DNA from: SXOA01 sp046593355 | GTDB taxonomy: Bacteria > Planctomycetota > Planctomycetia > Pirellulales > Pirellulaceae | NCBI GenBank assembly: GCA_046593355.1 | Contig: JBKJNY010000045.1 | Coordinates: 1 to 64,000 of the forward strand | Length of the DNA: 64,000 bases | Direction: 5' to 3' | Part shown: one piece after another, positions 27,583 to 36,574 of the stretch | How positions within the stretch are numbered: position 1 is the stretch's first letter | How the letters are laid out: each line of letters opens with the position of its first letter | The notes under the pieces: model-generated | What the model was told of the DNA's origin: nothing | Databases searched by the model: none | Seen by the model: only the letters and a program-made list of their open reading frames with translations | Made by a program: the position numbers and the translations under genes

Positions 27583-30357
27583 ATGGCTCAAGTCAATCTG
27601 AAAGAGCTCGTCGGAAAACTGAACGATACCTGCCGGCGGACGCTCGAGGCGGCTGCCGGATTGTGCCTGTCCCGCACCAATTACAACGTCGAAATCGAAC
27701 ACTGGCTGCTCAAGCTTCTGGAAACGCCGCGGACCGATTTTGCGGCGGTCCTGCGGCACTTCGAGATTGACCCCTCCCGCCTCACAGCCGACCTGACCAG
27801 GGTCGTCGACAAATTCAAGACCGGCAACTCGCGGCCGCCGGCCCTCAGCCCCAACGTGGTGGAGCTCGCCCGCGAAGCGTGGCTGGCGGGCTCGATTGAC
27901 TTCGGCGAGCGGGCCACGCGGTCGGGGCATGTGATCTGCGCGCTGCTCAGCGACGAGTCGCTCGCCCGAGTGGCGGCCGGTGCTTCCCGGGAGTTCGAAA
28001 AAATCTCTCCCGAAGTGCTTCGCCGCGAGCTCCCCAAGATCGTGGCCGACACCGAGGAAGAAGGTCAACCCGCGGAATCCTTCGCCCCCGGTACTCAGGG
28101 CAAGCAGGCAGCCAAGCCCGGCGGACCCACCAAGACACCGTCGCTCGACCAATACACCATCGACCTCACCGCCCGCGCCCGCGCCGGCGATATCGACCCG
28201 GTCCTCGGCCGCGACCCCGAGATCCGCCAGATCATCGACATCCTCACCCGGCGGCGGCAGAACAATCCCATCCTCACGGGCGAAGCCGGCGTGGGAAAGA
28301 CGGCGGTGGTCGAAGGGTTTGCCCTACGCATCGCCGCGGGTGACGTTCCCGCACCTCTGGCGAACGTCTCCGTCCGTACGCTCGACCTGGGGCTCCTGCA
28401 AGCAGGTGCCGGGGTAAAAGGGGAGTTTGAGAATCGGCTCAAGTCGGTGATCCAGGAGGTCAAGTCGTCCCCGACGCCGGTGATCCTGTTCATTGACGAG
28501 GCCCATACCATGATTGGCGCGGGGGGTCAGGCGGGACAGAACGACGCCGCCAACCTCCTCAAGCCGGCACTGGCCCGCGGCGAACTCCGAACCATCGCCG
28601 CGACCACCTGGGCGGAATACAAGAAGTACTTTGAGCGCGACGCCGCGCTCGCCCGCCGGTTCCAGGTCGTGAAGGTGGAAGAGCCGGTGGAGAAGACGGC
28701 GATTGAAATGATCCGCGGGCTGGTCGCGACCCTGGAGCAGCATCACCAGGTCCGGATCATGAATGAAGCCGTCATCGACGCGGTGCGACTCTCCAGCCGG
28801 TACATCTCCGGGCGGCAATTGCCCGACAAGGCAGTCAGCTTGCTGGACACGACGTGTGCCCGCATCGGCATCAGCCAGTCGTCGCTGCCGCCACCCATCG
28901 AAGACTGCCGCCGCCGCATCGACCAGCTCGACGTGCTCATGGACATCCTGCGGCGCGAAGCGGCGACGGGGGGGCGGCACGACGAGCAGATGACGGAGCT
29001 GGCCGAGCAGCGTTCCGGAGTCGAGACCCAGCTCGCCGAACTCGAACAGCGCTGGACGCAAGAGAAAGAGCTCGTCGCCAAAATCCACCAGTTGCGGGAA
29101 CGCCTGGAAGGAGGGCTTCCCAAGCAAAAGCCGCCGGCGGCGAAACCCGGCGCACCGGCTGCTCCGGCCGCGGCTTCTCCAGACAAGGCTGCCGCGAAAA
29201 AGGGAGCCCCACCGCAACCGCCCACACCGACGGCTCCTCCTCCCGAACCGTTGTCGCCCGAAGAACGCCAGCGGCTGCGCGACGAATTGAAGGGAGTCGA
29301 GGTGGAATTGAAATCGCTGCAAGGCGAATCGCCGCTGGTGCATTACTGTGTCGACGGACAAGCGGTGGCGGAGACCGTTTCCGCCTGGACGGGCATACCG
29401 CTTGGGCGCATGGTTGCCGACGAAGTCAAAACTGTGCTGAACCTCAAGGAATTGCTGGAGCAATCCATCATCGGCCAGTCGCATGCCCTGGAAGTCATCG
29501 CCCAAAGCATCCGCACCTCGCGGGCAAACCTGTCCGATCCGCGGACCCCCATCGGCGTGTTCCTGCTCGCGGGGACCAGCGGCGTGGGGAAGACGGAGAC
29601 GGCGATCACGCTGGCGAACCTGCTCTACGGCGGCGAGCAAAATATGACGGTTATCAACATGTCCGAGTTCAAGGAGGAGCACAAAGTCTCGCTCCTCATG
29701 GGCTCGCCGCCGGGTTATGTCGGCTACGGCGAAGGAGGGGTGCTCACCGAAGCAGTCCGCCGCAAGCCCTACAGCGTGGTTCTGCTCGACGAAATGGAAA
29801 AGGCCCATCCGGGCGTCCAGGACATCTTCTACCAGGTGTTCGACAAGGGGACGATGAAGGACGGCGAAGGACGGGACATCGATTTCAAGAACACGGTCAT
29901 CCTGATGACCACCAACGCTGGCACCGATTTGATCAAGAGCCTTTGCTCCGATCCCGACACGCGGCCGGATGCGGAGGGGCTGGGTACGTCGCTCTTCCCG
30001 GAGCTCCTCAAGACGTTCAAACCCGCCTTTCTCGGCCGATTGGCGGTGGTGCCTTACTTTCCGCTGACCGATGACGTGATGAAGCGGATCATTCGGCTGA
30101 AGCTCGAAAAGGTCGCCCGCCGCATCCGCGAAAACTACAAAGCGTCCTTTAGCTATACACCGCAGCTCATCGACCGGATCGCCGAGCGATGCACGGAGGT
30201 GGACACCGGCGCACGCAACGTCGACCATATCCTGACCCGCACGCTACTGCCGCAGATGTCGGGAGAGTTTCTGTCGCGGATGGCCGAAGGTGCATCCATC
30301 AATGCCGTTGAAGTCGCCATCGGCGATGACGGCGGGTTTAAGTACAGCATTTCCTAA
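27583..30357 (+). CDS. clpV: ClpV (TssH), AAA+ sheath-recycling ATPase
   Basis: A 924-aa Clp/Hsp100 ATPase with an N-terminal double Clp-N domain (~1-160), first AAA+ module with Walker A GEAGVGKTAVVEG (~232) and Walker B VILFIDEAH, and second AAA+ module with AGTSGVGKTETAI (~663) and VVLLDEMEKAHP. The N-terminal region (LKELVGKLNDTCRRTLEAAA) and the position after tssG mark it as ClpV rather than ClpB; it disassembles contracted TssB/TssC sheath. A Pro/Ala/Lys-rich insert at ~511-560 interrupts the middle coiled-coil region. A Shine-Dalgarno GGAGAGG precedes the start. Confidence 0.96.
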   Translation: MAQVNLKELVGKLNDTCRRTLEAAAGLCLSRTNYNVEIEHWLLKLLETPRTDFAAVLRHFEIDPSRLTADLTRVVDKFKTGNSRPPALSPNVVELAREAWLAGSIDFGERATRSGHVICALLSDESLARVAAGASREFEKISPEVLRRELPKIVADTEEEGQPAESFAPGTQGKQAAKPGGPTKTPSLDQYTIDLTARARAGDIDPVLGRDPEIRQIIDILTRRRQNNPILTGEAGVGKTAVVEGFALRIAAGDVPAPLANVSVRTLDLGLLQAGAGVKGEFENRLKSVIQEVKSSPTPVILFIDEAHTMIGAGGQAGQNDAANLLKPALARGELRTIAATTWAEYKKYFERDAALARRFQVVKVEEPVEKTAIEMIRGLVATLEQHHQVRIMNEAVIDAVRLSSRYISGRQLPDKAVSLLDTTCARIGISQSSLPPPIEDCRRRIDQLDVLMDILRREAATGGRHDEQMTELAEQRSGVETQLAELEQRWTQEKELVAKIHQLRERLEGGLPKQKPPAAKPGAPAAPAAASPDKAAAKKGAPPQPPTPTAPPPEPLSPEERQRLRDELKGVEVELKSLQGESPLVHYCVDGQAVAETVSAWTGIPLGRMVADEVKTVLNLKELLEQSIIGQSHALEVIAQSIRTSRANLSDPRTPIGVFLLAGTSGVGKTETAITLANLLYGGEQNMTVINMSEFKEEHKVSLLMGSPPGYVGYGEGGVLTEAVRRKPYSVVLLDEMEKAHPGVQDIFYQVFDKGTMKDGEGRDIDFKNTVILMTTNAGTDLIKSLCSDPDTRPDAEGLGTSLFPELLKTFKPAFLGRLAVVPYFPLTDDVMKRIIRLKLEKVARRIRENYKASFSYTPQLIDRIAERCTEVDTGARNVDHILTRTLLPQMSGEFLSRMAEGASINAVEVAIGDDGGFKYSIS

Positions 30358-30370
30358 ACGAAAGTCCGCC

Positions 30371-30853
30371 ATGCTTGTGGAACAGCCGTTAGTGCCGAGC
30401 GATGAGCCGCTATCGGCGGCGGCTGCCGAATTGATCGCCGCGGGCAGGGCCCGTTTCAAATCGGTTTACTGCTTCGATTTTGTGCCGAGCGACTACGAAG
30501 TGGTGTGGCGAGTTTTGGCGGGAGTCCCCCGGGGCCGTTTTTGCGAATGGGGAAGCGGTTGGGGAATCATCACGGGACTGGCGGAGCTGCTGGGGTTCCA
30601 GGCATGCGGCATTGAAGGCGATGCCGCACTGGCAGCCGCCTCGCGGCAATTGCTGGCGGAGTTTGGGCTTTCGAGCCCGATCCTGACAGGCGACTACCTG
30701 GTGCTTCCTAGCGGAGCCGACGTCTACTATGTCTACTGCTGGCCGGGCAAGTTCGTCGAAACGGAGGAGCATTTTGAGCGGACAGCGCCCGCCGGCAGCA
30801 GGTTGCTGATTGCCTGCGGCCAAAGCGATATCCGCTGCCGGGTCCGGGAGTGA
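30371..30853 (+). CDS. SAM-dependent methyltransferase-like protein (160 aa)
   Basis: The short protein has a class I methyltransferase nucleotide-binding pattern: motif I CEWGSGWGIITG, followed by a strand ending in an acid (CGIEGD), then a helix and LTGDYLVLP. The ATG at 30371 is 13 nt after the clpV stop, so it is probably in the same unit. The fold is short and I see no substrate-recognition domain. Its role in secretion is unclear; it might modify a T6SS component. An alternative is a vestigial member of the fold. Confidence 0.6.
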   Translation: MLVEQPLVPSDEPLSAAAAELIAAGRARFKSVYCFDFVPSDYEVVWRVLAGVPRGRFCEWGSGWGIITGLAELLGFQACGIEGDAALAAASRQLLAEFGLSSPILTGDYLVLPSGADVYYVYCWPGKFVETEEHFERTAPAGSRLLIACGQSDIRCRVRE

Positions 30854-31038
30854 AGAATAGGCCGGAAATGCCGCTTCTATCGCCTCCCAAAATATTTTCC
30901 ATAATCTACGCAACAACTTCGCCCAGCTCACGACAACGTAAGTGTCGGGACATACATGCGGCCAACAAAGTTACCAGCCGCCTGACGCCCGCGACGGACA
31001 AACAATCGTTTCGCTCACTTTTTTTCGAGGAGTCTGAC

Positions 31039-31515
31039 ATGGCCGGTTACATCAAGTTCGACGGGGTTGACGGAGAGTTTCAGGACAAGGATCACAAGAA
31101 TTGGAGCGTGCTTGAATCCTTCAGCCAGTCGCTTCACAAGACCGGCGGCGGCAAGACTGGTTCGACACGCCGCGGCGGCGACGTGCAGTTCGAGGACTTG
31201 AATGTCGGCAAGGAAGTCGACAAGTCGAGCCCCAAGCTGGCCGAAGCGGTTGCCAAGGGCAAAGTCTTCTCCAAGGTCGAGATCCACGTCACCGCGTCGT
31301 ACACCGATTCGGGCCGCATTACCTACTACGCCTACGAGCTCAAGAACGTGCAAGTGTCGAGCTACCAGGTGGGTGGCAACGGCGATAGCCGGCCCACGGA
31401 GCAGATGTCGCTCAATTTTGAGGAAATCAAAGTCACCTACACCGAGTGCGACAACGCCGGCAAGAAGAAGGGCAATGTCGAATACACCTGGAAGGTCGAA
31501 GCTGGCGAGAAGTAA
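31039..31515 (+). CDS. hcp: Hcp (TssD), inner tube protein
   Basis: Hcp hexamers stack as the tube that is fired and can carry small effectors. The 158-aa protein shows the family pattern MAGYIKFDGVDGEF, LESFSQSLHK, RRGGDVQFEDLNVGKEVDKS and a terminal SLNFEEIKVTYTE. The ATG at 31039 is the natural start (GAGG at 31027-31030). A strong hairpin terminator lies 44 nt after the stop, so hcp can be expressed as its own, probably very abundant, message. Confidence 0.95.
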   Translation: MAGYIKFDGVDGEFQDKDHKNWSVLESFSQSLHKTGGGKTGSTRRGGDVQFEDLNVGKEVDKSSPKLAEAVAKGKVFSKVEIHVTASYTDSGRITYYAYELKNVQVSSYQVGGNGDSRPTEQMSLNFEEIKVTYTECDNAGKKKGNVEYTWKVEAGEK

Positions 31516-31558
31516 TCGTCGTCCGTCGCGGGAAGGTGAAAGCGGCGGGGGTTGTTAC

Positions 31559-31596
31559 GCGGGACTGGGCCCAAGCCGGCCGGTCCCGCTTTTTTT
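31559..31596 (+). terminator. Intrinsic terminator after hcp
   Basis: A GC-rich hairpin with left arm gcgggac at 31559-31565 and right arm gtcccgc at 31583-31589, extended inward by a G-U and two G-C pairs, is directly followed by a run of seven T residues. This is a textbook rho-independent terminator. Confidence 0.9.
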
Positions 31597-31651
31597 GTAT
31601 CATCCATTTCCAAGCTCGCGTAGCGTGATCTTTCATAGTTCGGGGTGAAAC

Positions 31652-32611
31652 ATGGCACTCTCCTGGGTCATTTGGCGCGATAACAAACGCGTCCAGCAGG
31701 CGGAACAAAACAGCCCTTCGATGAAAGCCGGCGAAAAAGGGGACCATGTCCACTTTTTGCAGGCGGCACTGATCTTGAACGAGATCGACGTCCCGCACCA
31801 CGGCATCACGAAAGGGGTCAAGAACGACAACTACTTGCAAGAAACCCAAGCCGCCGTCCGGGCGGCGGAAAAGAAGTTCGGCCTCTCGATCCAAGACCAA
31901 GGGATCGCCGGCAAGCAAGTGATCGGGGCGCTCGACCGCGAGTGCAACAAATTCTATCAGGCACATGCCGGGCACTTTGGCAGCGACCTGGCGGTCAAGG
32001 ACGCCCCGCGGGCCCTCCAAAAGGTCCGCAGCGCACTGACCGGCCTGTTGTCCCTGCGGGCTCAAATGACCGCCGTGCCCGATAACCCTTCGCCGCTCAC
32101 GCTGGTGAACGAAGCCCTCCGGGTCCACTTCCGGCTGATCGCGCCGGGGGGCACACGACGGCCCGTCGCCCGGACCGCGACGCTGGGGGACATCCAGCGG
32201 ATCATCGACACGTATCAGCGCATGCAGTTCGTGTTGCGAGGGTCCACCTTCACGTTCCGCGACGGCATTCCCGTCAACGGCGTAAAGACAGCCGCGGAAT
32301 CGGAAACCGGTTCCGAGCGGGTGACGTTCGGACCAAATTTCGCCGATTTCGACGGACCCATCGACAGCGCCATCGGGGACGAATCCCGAGTGGCGGTCGT
32401 GCTGCACGAGTGCATGCACTCCGTGGATTTCAGCGGGAGCTCCGGCCGCGATGAGATCCACATCTCCGAATTCGACCCTGCCTACGACTTGCAGCCCGCG
32501 GACTTGTCGATGTTCAACCCGAGCAGTTACGCCAGCTTTGCCGCGCACCTGCACGAGGGAGAGGATCCCAATCCGCGGTTCGGGCTGGGCGCGGATTCAC
32601 GCGGACTGTAA
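31652..32611 (+). CDS. Candidate T6SS effector: M35-like zinc metalloprotease with PG-binding-like domain
   Basis: The 319-aa protein has an N-terminal helical domain (~22-100) similar to peptidoglycan-binding domain 1 (SMKAGEKGDHVHFLQAAL and TQAAVRAAEKKFGL). The C-terminal domain carries HECMH at 252-256, a clear HExxH zinc motif, followed by EFDPAYD (Asp275, Tyr278) and NPSSYASFA. This order fits the deuterolysin/M35 arrangement HExxH...D-x-x-Y...N-x-x-x-Y-x-x-F, in which the Asp is the third zinc ligand. It lies between hcp and vgrG, a classic effector position. No signal peptide is present, consistent with T6SS delivery. No immunity protein is adjacent. Confidence 0.72.
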   Translation: MALSWVIWRDNKRVQQAEQNSPSMKAGEKGDHVHFLQAALILNEIDVPHHGITKGVKNDNYLQETQAAVRAAEKKFGLSIQDQGIAGKQVIGALDRECNKFYQAHAGHFGSDLAVKDAPRALQKVRSALTGLLSLRAQMTAVPDNPSPLTLVNEALRVHFRLIAPGGTRRPVARTATLGDIQRIIDTYQRMQFVLRGSTFTFRDGIPVNGVKTAAESETGSERVTFGPNFADFDGPIDSAIGDESRVAVVLHECMHSVDFSGSSGRDEIHISEFDPAYDLQPADLSMFNPSSYASFAAHLHEGEDPNPRFGLGADSRGL

Positions 32612-32711
32612 CTATGACTGGGCGGTGATAGCCACGCCCGTTTTGCCTACAATGCCGCCTGGAACAAGTGATTGGCGCACCACGTCTAGCTAACCGACAA
32701 CAGGAACGGTC

Positions 32712-34865
32712 ATGGCTCTGCAACAAAAAACCCGCATGATGGGACTGAAAAGTCCGCTGGGAGACGACGTGCTCCTCCTCACCGCATTTTCAGGCCGGGA
32801 GGAGATGTCCCGGCTGTTCACGTTCGAGCTGGACATGATTTCCGACAAGAACGATATCGCTGCCAAGGACATCGTGGGAAAAAATGTGACTTTTTCCACC
32901 AAGATGGCCGACGGATCCCCTCGGCACTTCAACGGTTTCGTAAACCGCTTCCAGGCGGGGGACGAGGACGACAACAAGCGGCGAAACTACCGGGCCGAAG
33001 TCGTCCCCTGGCTGTGGTTCCTCACCTTGACCACCGACTGCCGTATCTTTCAAAACAAAAAGGTTCCGGAGATCATCGAGCAGATTTTCAACGACCTCGG
33101 CTTCACCGATTTTCAGATGCAGGTCAAAGGGAGCCACCCCAAACGGGACTACTGCGTGCAGTACCGCGAATCGGACTTCAGCTTCGTGTCGCGGCTGATG
33201 GAAGAGGAAGGGATCTTCTATTTTTTCAAGCACGAAGACGGCAAGCACACGCTGGTCATCTCCGACCACAAGGGAGCCTATCAAGACTGCGTGGAGAAAG
33301 AAGTCGACTATCCGCGGGATTTTGGCAGCCGAGCCATCGAAGACTATATCACCGCGTGGGAGCACCGCTGGGAGTTCCGCACCGGCAAGATCGCCCAGAC
33401 CGACTACAACTTCGAAACGCCGAGCACCAAGCTGATGACTACGGAGAAGACCGTGGTCACGCTGCCGGGAATGGACAAGTACGAAGCCTATGACTTTCCT
33501 GGCGGCTACGGGACGACTGGGGACGGCAATCCCTTGGCCAAGACCCGCATGGAGGAGTCGGAAACGGGGCACGACGTCGTCCACGGCGGCAGCTTCTGCA
33601 AGAGCTTTACTCTAGGCGGCAAATTCAAGATCAAACAGCACCGCTCCAGCAGCGAAGTCGGCAAATCCTACGTCATCACTTCCGTCGTGCATTCGGCGCG
33701 GGAAACGGTCGCATATGAAACGGGGAACGAAGTGGAGGGGCATTACGACAATCACTTCACCTGCATTCCCGACTCCGTCAGTTTCCGTCCCGCGCGCCTC
33801 ACCGAGGAGCCGTTTGTGCAAGGTCCGCAGACGGCTGTCGTGGTCGGACCTGGCGGCGAGGAAATCTACACCGATAAATACGGCCGGGTGAAGGTCCAGT
33901 TCTTTTGGGACCGCGAAGGGAAAAAGGACGAGAACAGCTCCTGCTGGATGCGGGTCTCTCAGGTCCATGCCGGCAAGTCCTTTGGCGGAATCGACATCCC
34001 CCGCATCGGCGAGGAAGTAATCGTCAGCTTCCTGGAAGGCGACCCCGACCTACCGATCATTACGGGCCGGGTCTATCACGCCGAAAACATGCCCCCCTAT
34101 GGCCTTCCTGCCGCCAAGGTCATCAGCGGCATGAAATCCAACAGCACCAAGGGGGGCGGCGGATACAACGAGTACATCCTGGACGACACCAAAGGGAACG
34201 AGCTCATCCGCGAGCACGGCCAGTTCGACAAGGATTCCACGATTGAGCATGATTTGCGCGAACATGTGCTGCACGACCGGAGCCGCGATGTTACCCACGA
34301 CGAAACGATCCTGGTCGGCAATGACCGAAAGAAAACGATTGGCCACGACGAGACCACCAAAGTCGGCAACAACCGCACCGAGAACGTCGGCACGGACGAA
34401 AAGATCAGCATCGGCAGCAATCGCACCGAAGACGTGGGCAAGGACGAGAAAATCACCATCGGCAGCAACCGCACGGAGAGCGTGGGCAAGGATGAAAAAA
34501 TCACCATCGGCGACAATCGCACCGAAAGTGTCGGCAAGAACGAAAGCATCGAAATCGGCAAGGATCAGTCGATCAAGGTGGGCGGCAACCGTAATGAACA
34601 GGTTGCCAAAGACGAAGGGGTGCAGATAACGGGCACCCGTTCGCACACCGTCGGCAAGAGCGATACTCTCGACGTGGGCAAGACCCTAGCGATTACCGCC
34701 GCCGATTCGATTACGCTTACGACGGGCAGCGCAAGCATCACGATGAAGAAGGACGGCACGATCACCATCAAGGGGAAAGACATCACCATCGATGGATCGG
34801 GAAAAATCAACGCCAAAGCCGGCGGCAACATCACGATGAAGGGCCAGAAGATCCTGCAGAATTAA
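32712..34865 (+). CDS. vgrG: VgrG (TssI), spike protein
   Basis: A 717-aa VgrG: the gp27-like N-terminal half (AFSGREEMSRLFTFELDMIS, RDYCVQYRESDFSFVSRLME), the gp5 OB-fold (YGRVKVQFFWDREG and SSCWMRVSQ, FLEGDPDLPIITGRVYHAEN), and a C-terminal beta-helix. About four near-identical 16-residue repeats (NRTESVGKDEKITIG type) lie around residues 546-616. There is no extra C-terminal effector domain. It tips the Hcp tube and probably binds the downstream PAAR-like protein. Confidence 0.96.
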   Translation: MALQQKTRMMGLKSPLGDDVLLLTAFSGREEMSRLFTFELDMISDKNDIAAKDIVGKNVTFSTKMADGSPRHFNGFVNRFQAGDEDDNKRRNYRAEVVPWLWFLTLTTDCRIFQNKKVPEIIEQIFNDLGFTDFQMQVKGSHPKRDYCVQYRESDFSFVSRLMEEEGIFYFFKHEDGKHTLVISDHKGAYQDCVEKEVDYPRDFGSRAIEDYITAWEHRWEFRTGKIAQTDYNFETPSTKLMTTEKTVVTLPGMDKYEAYDFPGGYGTTGDGNPLAKTRMEESETGHDVVHGGSFCKSFTLGGKFKIKQHRSSSEVGKSYVITSVVHSARETVAYETGNEVEGHYDNHFTCIPDSVSFRPARLTEEPFVQGPQTAVVVGPGGEEIYTDKYGRVKVQFFWDREGKKDENSSCWMRVSQVHAGKSFGGIDIPRIGEEVIVSFLEGDPDLPIITGRVYHAENMPPYGLPAAKVISGMKSNSTKGGGGYNEYILDDTKGNELIREHGQFDKDSTIEHDLREHVLHDRSRDVTHDETILVGNDRKKTIGHDETTKVGNNRTENVGTDEKISIGSNRTEDVGKDEKITIGSNRTESVGKDEKITIGDNRTESVGKNESIEIGKDQSIKVGGNRNEQVAKDEGVQITGTRSHTVGKSDTLDVGKTLAITAADSITLTTGSASITMKKDGTITIKGKDITIDGSGKINAKAGGNITMKGQKILQN
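34370..34562 (+). repeat. 48-nt tandem repeats in the vgrG beta-helix
   Basis: Around 34370-34562 the vgrG coding sequence contains four consecutive 48-nt units encoding the 16-residue pattern NRTE-x-VG-x-x-E-x-I-x-IG. The DNA of successive units differs at several positions, so it is a maturing coding repeat. Each unit should add a turn to the triple-stranded beta-prism spike. Boundaries are approximate. Confidence 0.75.
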
Positions 34866-34889
34866 TGCCACCCTATCGGACCTCATGCT

Positions 34890-35450
34890 ATGAATCGCAC
34901 ATTGTCTACTTCACACTCGCCAGAGTTTTTCGCTGACGAAATGACGGAACCTGATGCGCTGGAAGTTCTGCTCGCGGACACCGAGCGGCGCTCCCAGCAC
35001 GACCGGCCTTCTTCCCCGCCGGATGTTCAACTTCCCGGCGTCGTCATCGGCAGGCTTGCCGAAATCAACGAGCGGGGTGAACCGTTGGTTCGCTCGCCGG
35101 CCGACGACGGGGAATTGATCCGTCCGGCTCGCAGCATCCTGTGCCTCAGTCGCAAACAGATCGGCGCTGAAGTCGTCCTGACCTTTGAAAATGGCGATCC
35201 TCAGAAGCCGATCATTCTTGGCCTGCTGTCACCGACCGAGTCGCCTCCCAACGCTAAAACTGCATCGCTCGAGGTGACCGCAGACGATGACCGCTTGGAG
35301 CTGACGGCTGACCGCGAAATCGTCCTCCGTTGCGGCGACGCCAGTATTACCTTGACCCGAGCAGGCAAAGTGCTCATCCGCGGAGCGTACGTGCTGAGCC
35401 GTTCATCGGGGGTCAATCGCATCAAGGGCGGCTCGGTGCAGATCAACTAA
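34890..35450 (+). CDS. DUF6484-type T6SS-associated protein
   Basis: The 186-aa protein carries the conserved core PGVVIGRLAEINERGEPLVR and GAEVVLTFENGDPQKPIILG, a beta-rich module seen in T6SS spike-associated adaptor proteins (DUF6484). The C-terminal part resembles a short VgrG-tail-like beta strand set (ASITLTRAGKVLIRGAYVL). It lies directly between vgrG and a DUF2169 gene, a common arrangement in cargo-loading cassettes. The domain name rests on motif memory. Confidence 0.78.
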   Translation: MNRTLSTSHSPEFFADEMTEPDALEVLLADTERRSQHDRPSSPPDVQLPGVVIGRLAEINERGEPLVRSPADDGELIRPARSILCLSRKQIGAEVVLTFENGDPQKPIILGLLSPTESPPNAKTASLEVTADDDRLELTADREIVLRCGDASITLTRAGKVLIRGAYVLSRSSGVNRIKGGSVQIN

Positions 35451-35452
35451 CC

Positions 35453-36550
35453 ATGTTTATCAGCAGCAATACTACCGGCATGCTCGCGGGCATCACCGCC
35501 TTCACCGACAAAGACGGCCGAGATCATGCCCTCGTCGTCGTGAAAGGGACATTTCTGGTGGCCCGTGACGGCGGTGTGGTTCTCGCCGAGGAACAGGCAA
35601 AATTCGTTTACGCCGATGAGCACTATGGCGAGCCTGGCGAGACGAGCATCAAGTACGAGTGCGACTTTGCCCCGGCCAAACCGGCTGCGGAAGTGGTGAT
35701 GTGCGGCCATGCGTTTGCGCCCGGAGGGAAAGCGGTAACAGAACTGGACGTATCGATCGAGGTCGGTTCCTGGAAGAAGCAGTTGCGAGTCACCGGCGAT
35801 CGGAAATGGGAAGCGGGCCTGCTCGGCAGTTTTGCTACTGCTCCCGAACCCTTCCAAGAGATGCCGCTCGTTTACGAAAGGGCCTTCGGCGGCTGGGACC
35901 GAACCCATGCCAGCGAAACTCGGCACACGGTCGAACGGCGAAACCTGGTGGGCGTAGGATTCCAGACGGAGTATCATCCCGCCAAGATCGTCGGCAAACC
36001 TCTGCCGAATATCGAATACCCTGGCCAGCGCATCACTAAATGGAACGATAAGATTTCGCCGGCAGGATTTGGCATTCTCAGCCGTTGCTGGTTGCCGCGC
36101 GCTGGTTACGCCGGCACCTACGACCAGGCCTGGCTCGACACGAAATGTCCGTTCTTGCCGGACGACTTCGACCATCGTTACTTTCAGTCCGCGCCCGCTG
36201 ACCAGCAGATTCCCGGCTTGGCAGGGGGGGAGCAAGTGCGCTGCACCAACTTGTCTCCTCAGGGAACCTTGTCATTTGAATTGCCCCGCTTGGATGTGCC
36301 GATCGTGTTCCGCTTTCGCGACCGCGAAGTGCAAGCGTCGCCAATGCCCGACACACTGCTCCTTGAGCCGCACCAGCGGCGATTCCTATTAACGTGGCGG
36401 TCGCTCGTGCCGGTAGGAAGGAAATTTGTTGCCCTGCGCGAGGTGCTCGTGGGCAAACAGCCCAAGCCGCGACCCAGGCGCTCCCCTGCGCCTCGAAGGT
36501 TTTCTTCGCTCGACGAAGTCGTGCGGTGGCGGAAATCCCTTTCCAAGTAG
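35453..36550 (+). CDS. DUF2169 family T6SS effector adaptor/chaperone-like protein
   Basis: A 365-aa protein with DUF2169 hallmarks: VVKGTFLV near the start, LVYERAFGGWDRT, and the terminal block LLPDTLLLEPHQ-type (PMPDTLLLEPHQRRFLLTWR). DUF2169 proteins are encoded beside VgrG/PAAR effectors and are known or proposed to help load them. The ATG at 35453 is only 2 nt after the previous stop; an upstream in-frame extension would overlap DUF6484 and is rejected. Confidence 0.87.
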   Translation: MFISSNTTGMLAGITAFTDKDGRDHALVVVKGTFLVARDGGVVLAEEQAKFVYADEHYGEPGETSIKYECDFAPAKPAAEVVMCGHAFAPGGKAVTELDVSIEVGSWKKQLRVTGDRKWEAGLLGSFATAPEPFQEMPLVYERAFGGWDRTHASETRHTVERRNLVGVGFQTEYHPAKIVGKPLPNIEYPGQRITKWNDKISPAGFGILSRCWLPRAGYAGTYDQAWLDTKCPFLPDDFDHRYFQSAPADQQIPGLAGGEQVRCTNLSPQGTLSFELPRLDVPIVFRFRDREVQASPMPDTLLLEPHQRRFLLTWRSLVPVGRKFVALREVLVGKQPKPRPRRSPAPRRFSSLDEVVRWRKSLSK

Positions 36551-36574
36551 GTTTGCAAACGCAAATTATTGGCC

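Noticed and set aside
28324..30228. 634-codon minus-strand frame
   Set aside because: Antisense to clpV, whose AAA+ motifs are intact; composition is typical of GC-rich antisense frames.
34370..34562. Regular 48-nt spaced repeats as a CRISPR array
   Set aside because: They are contiguous, in frame and encode VgrG beta-helix repeats, without spacers.
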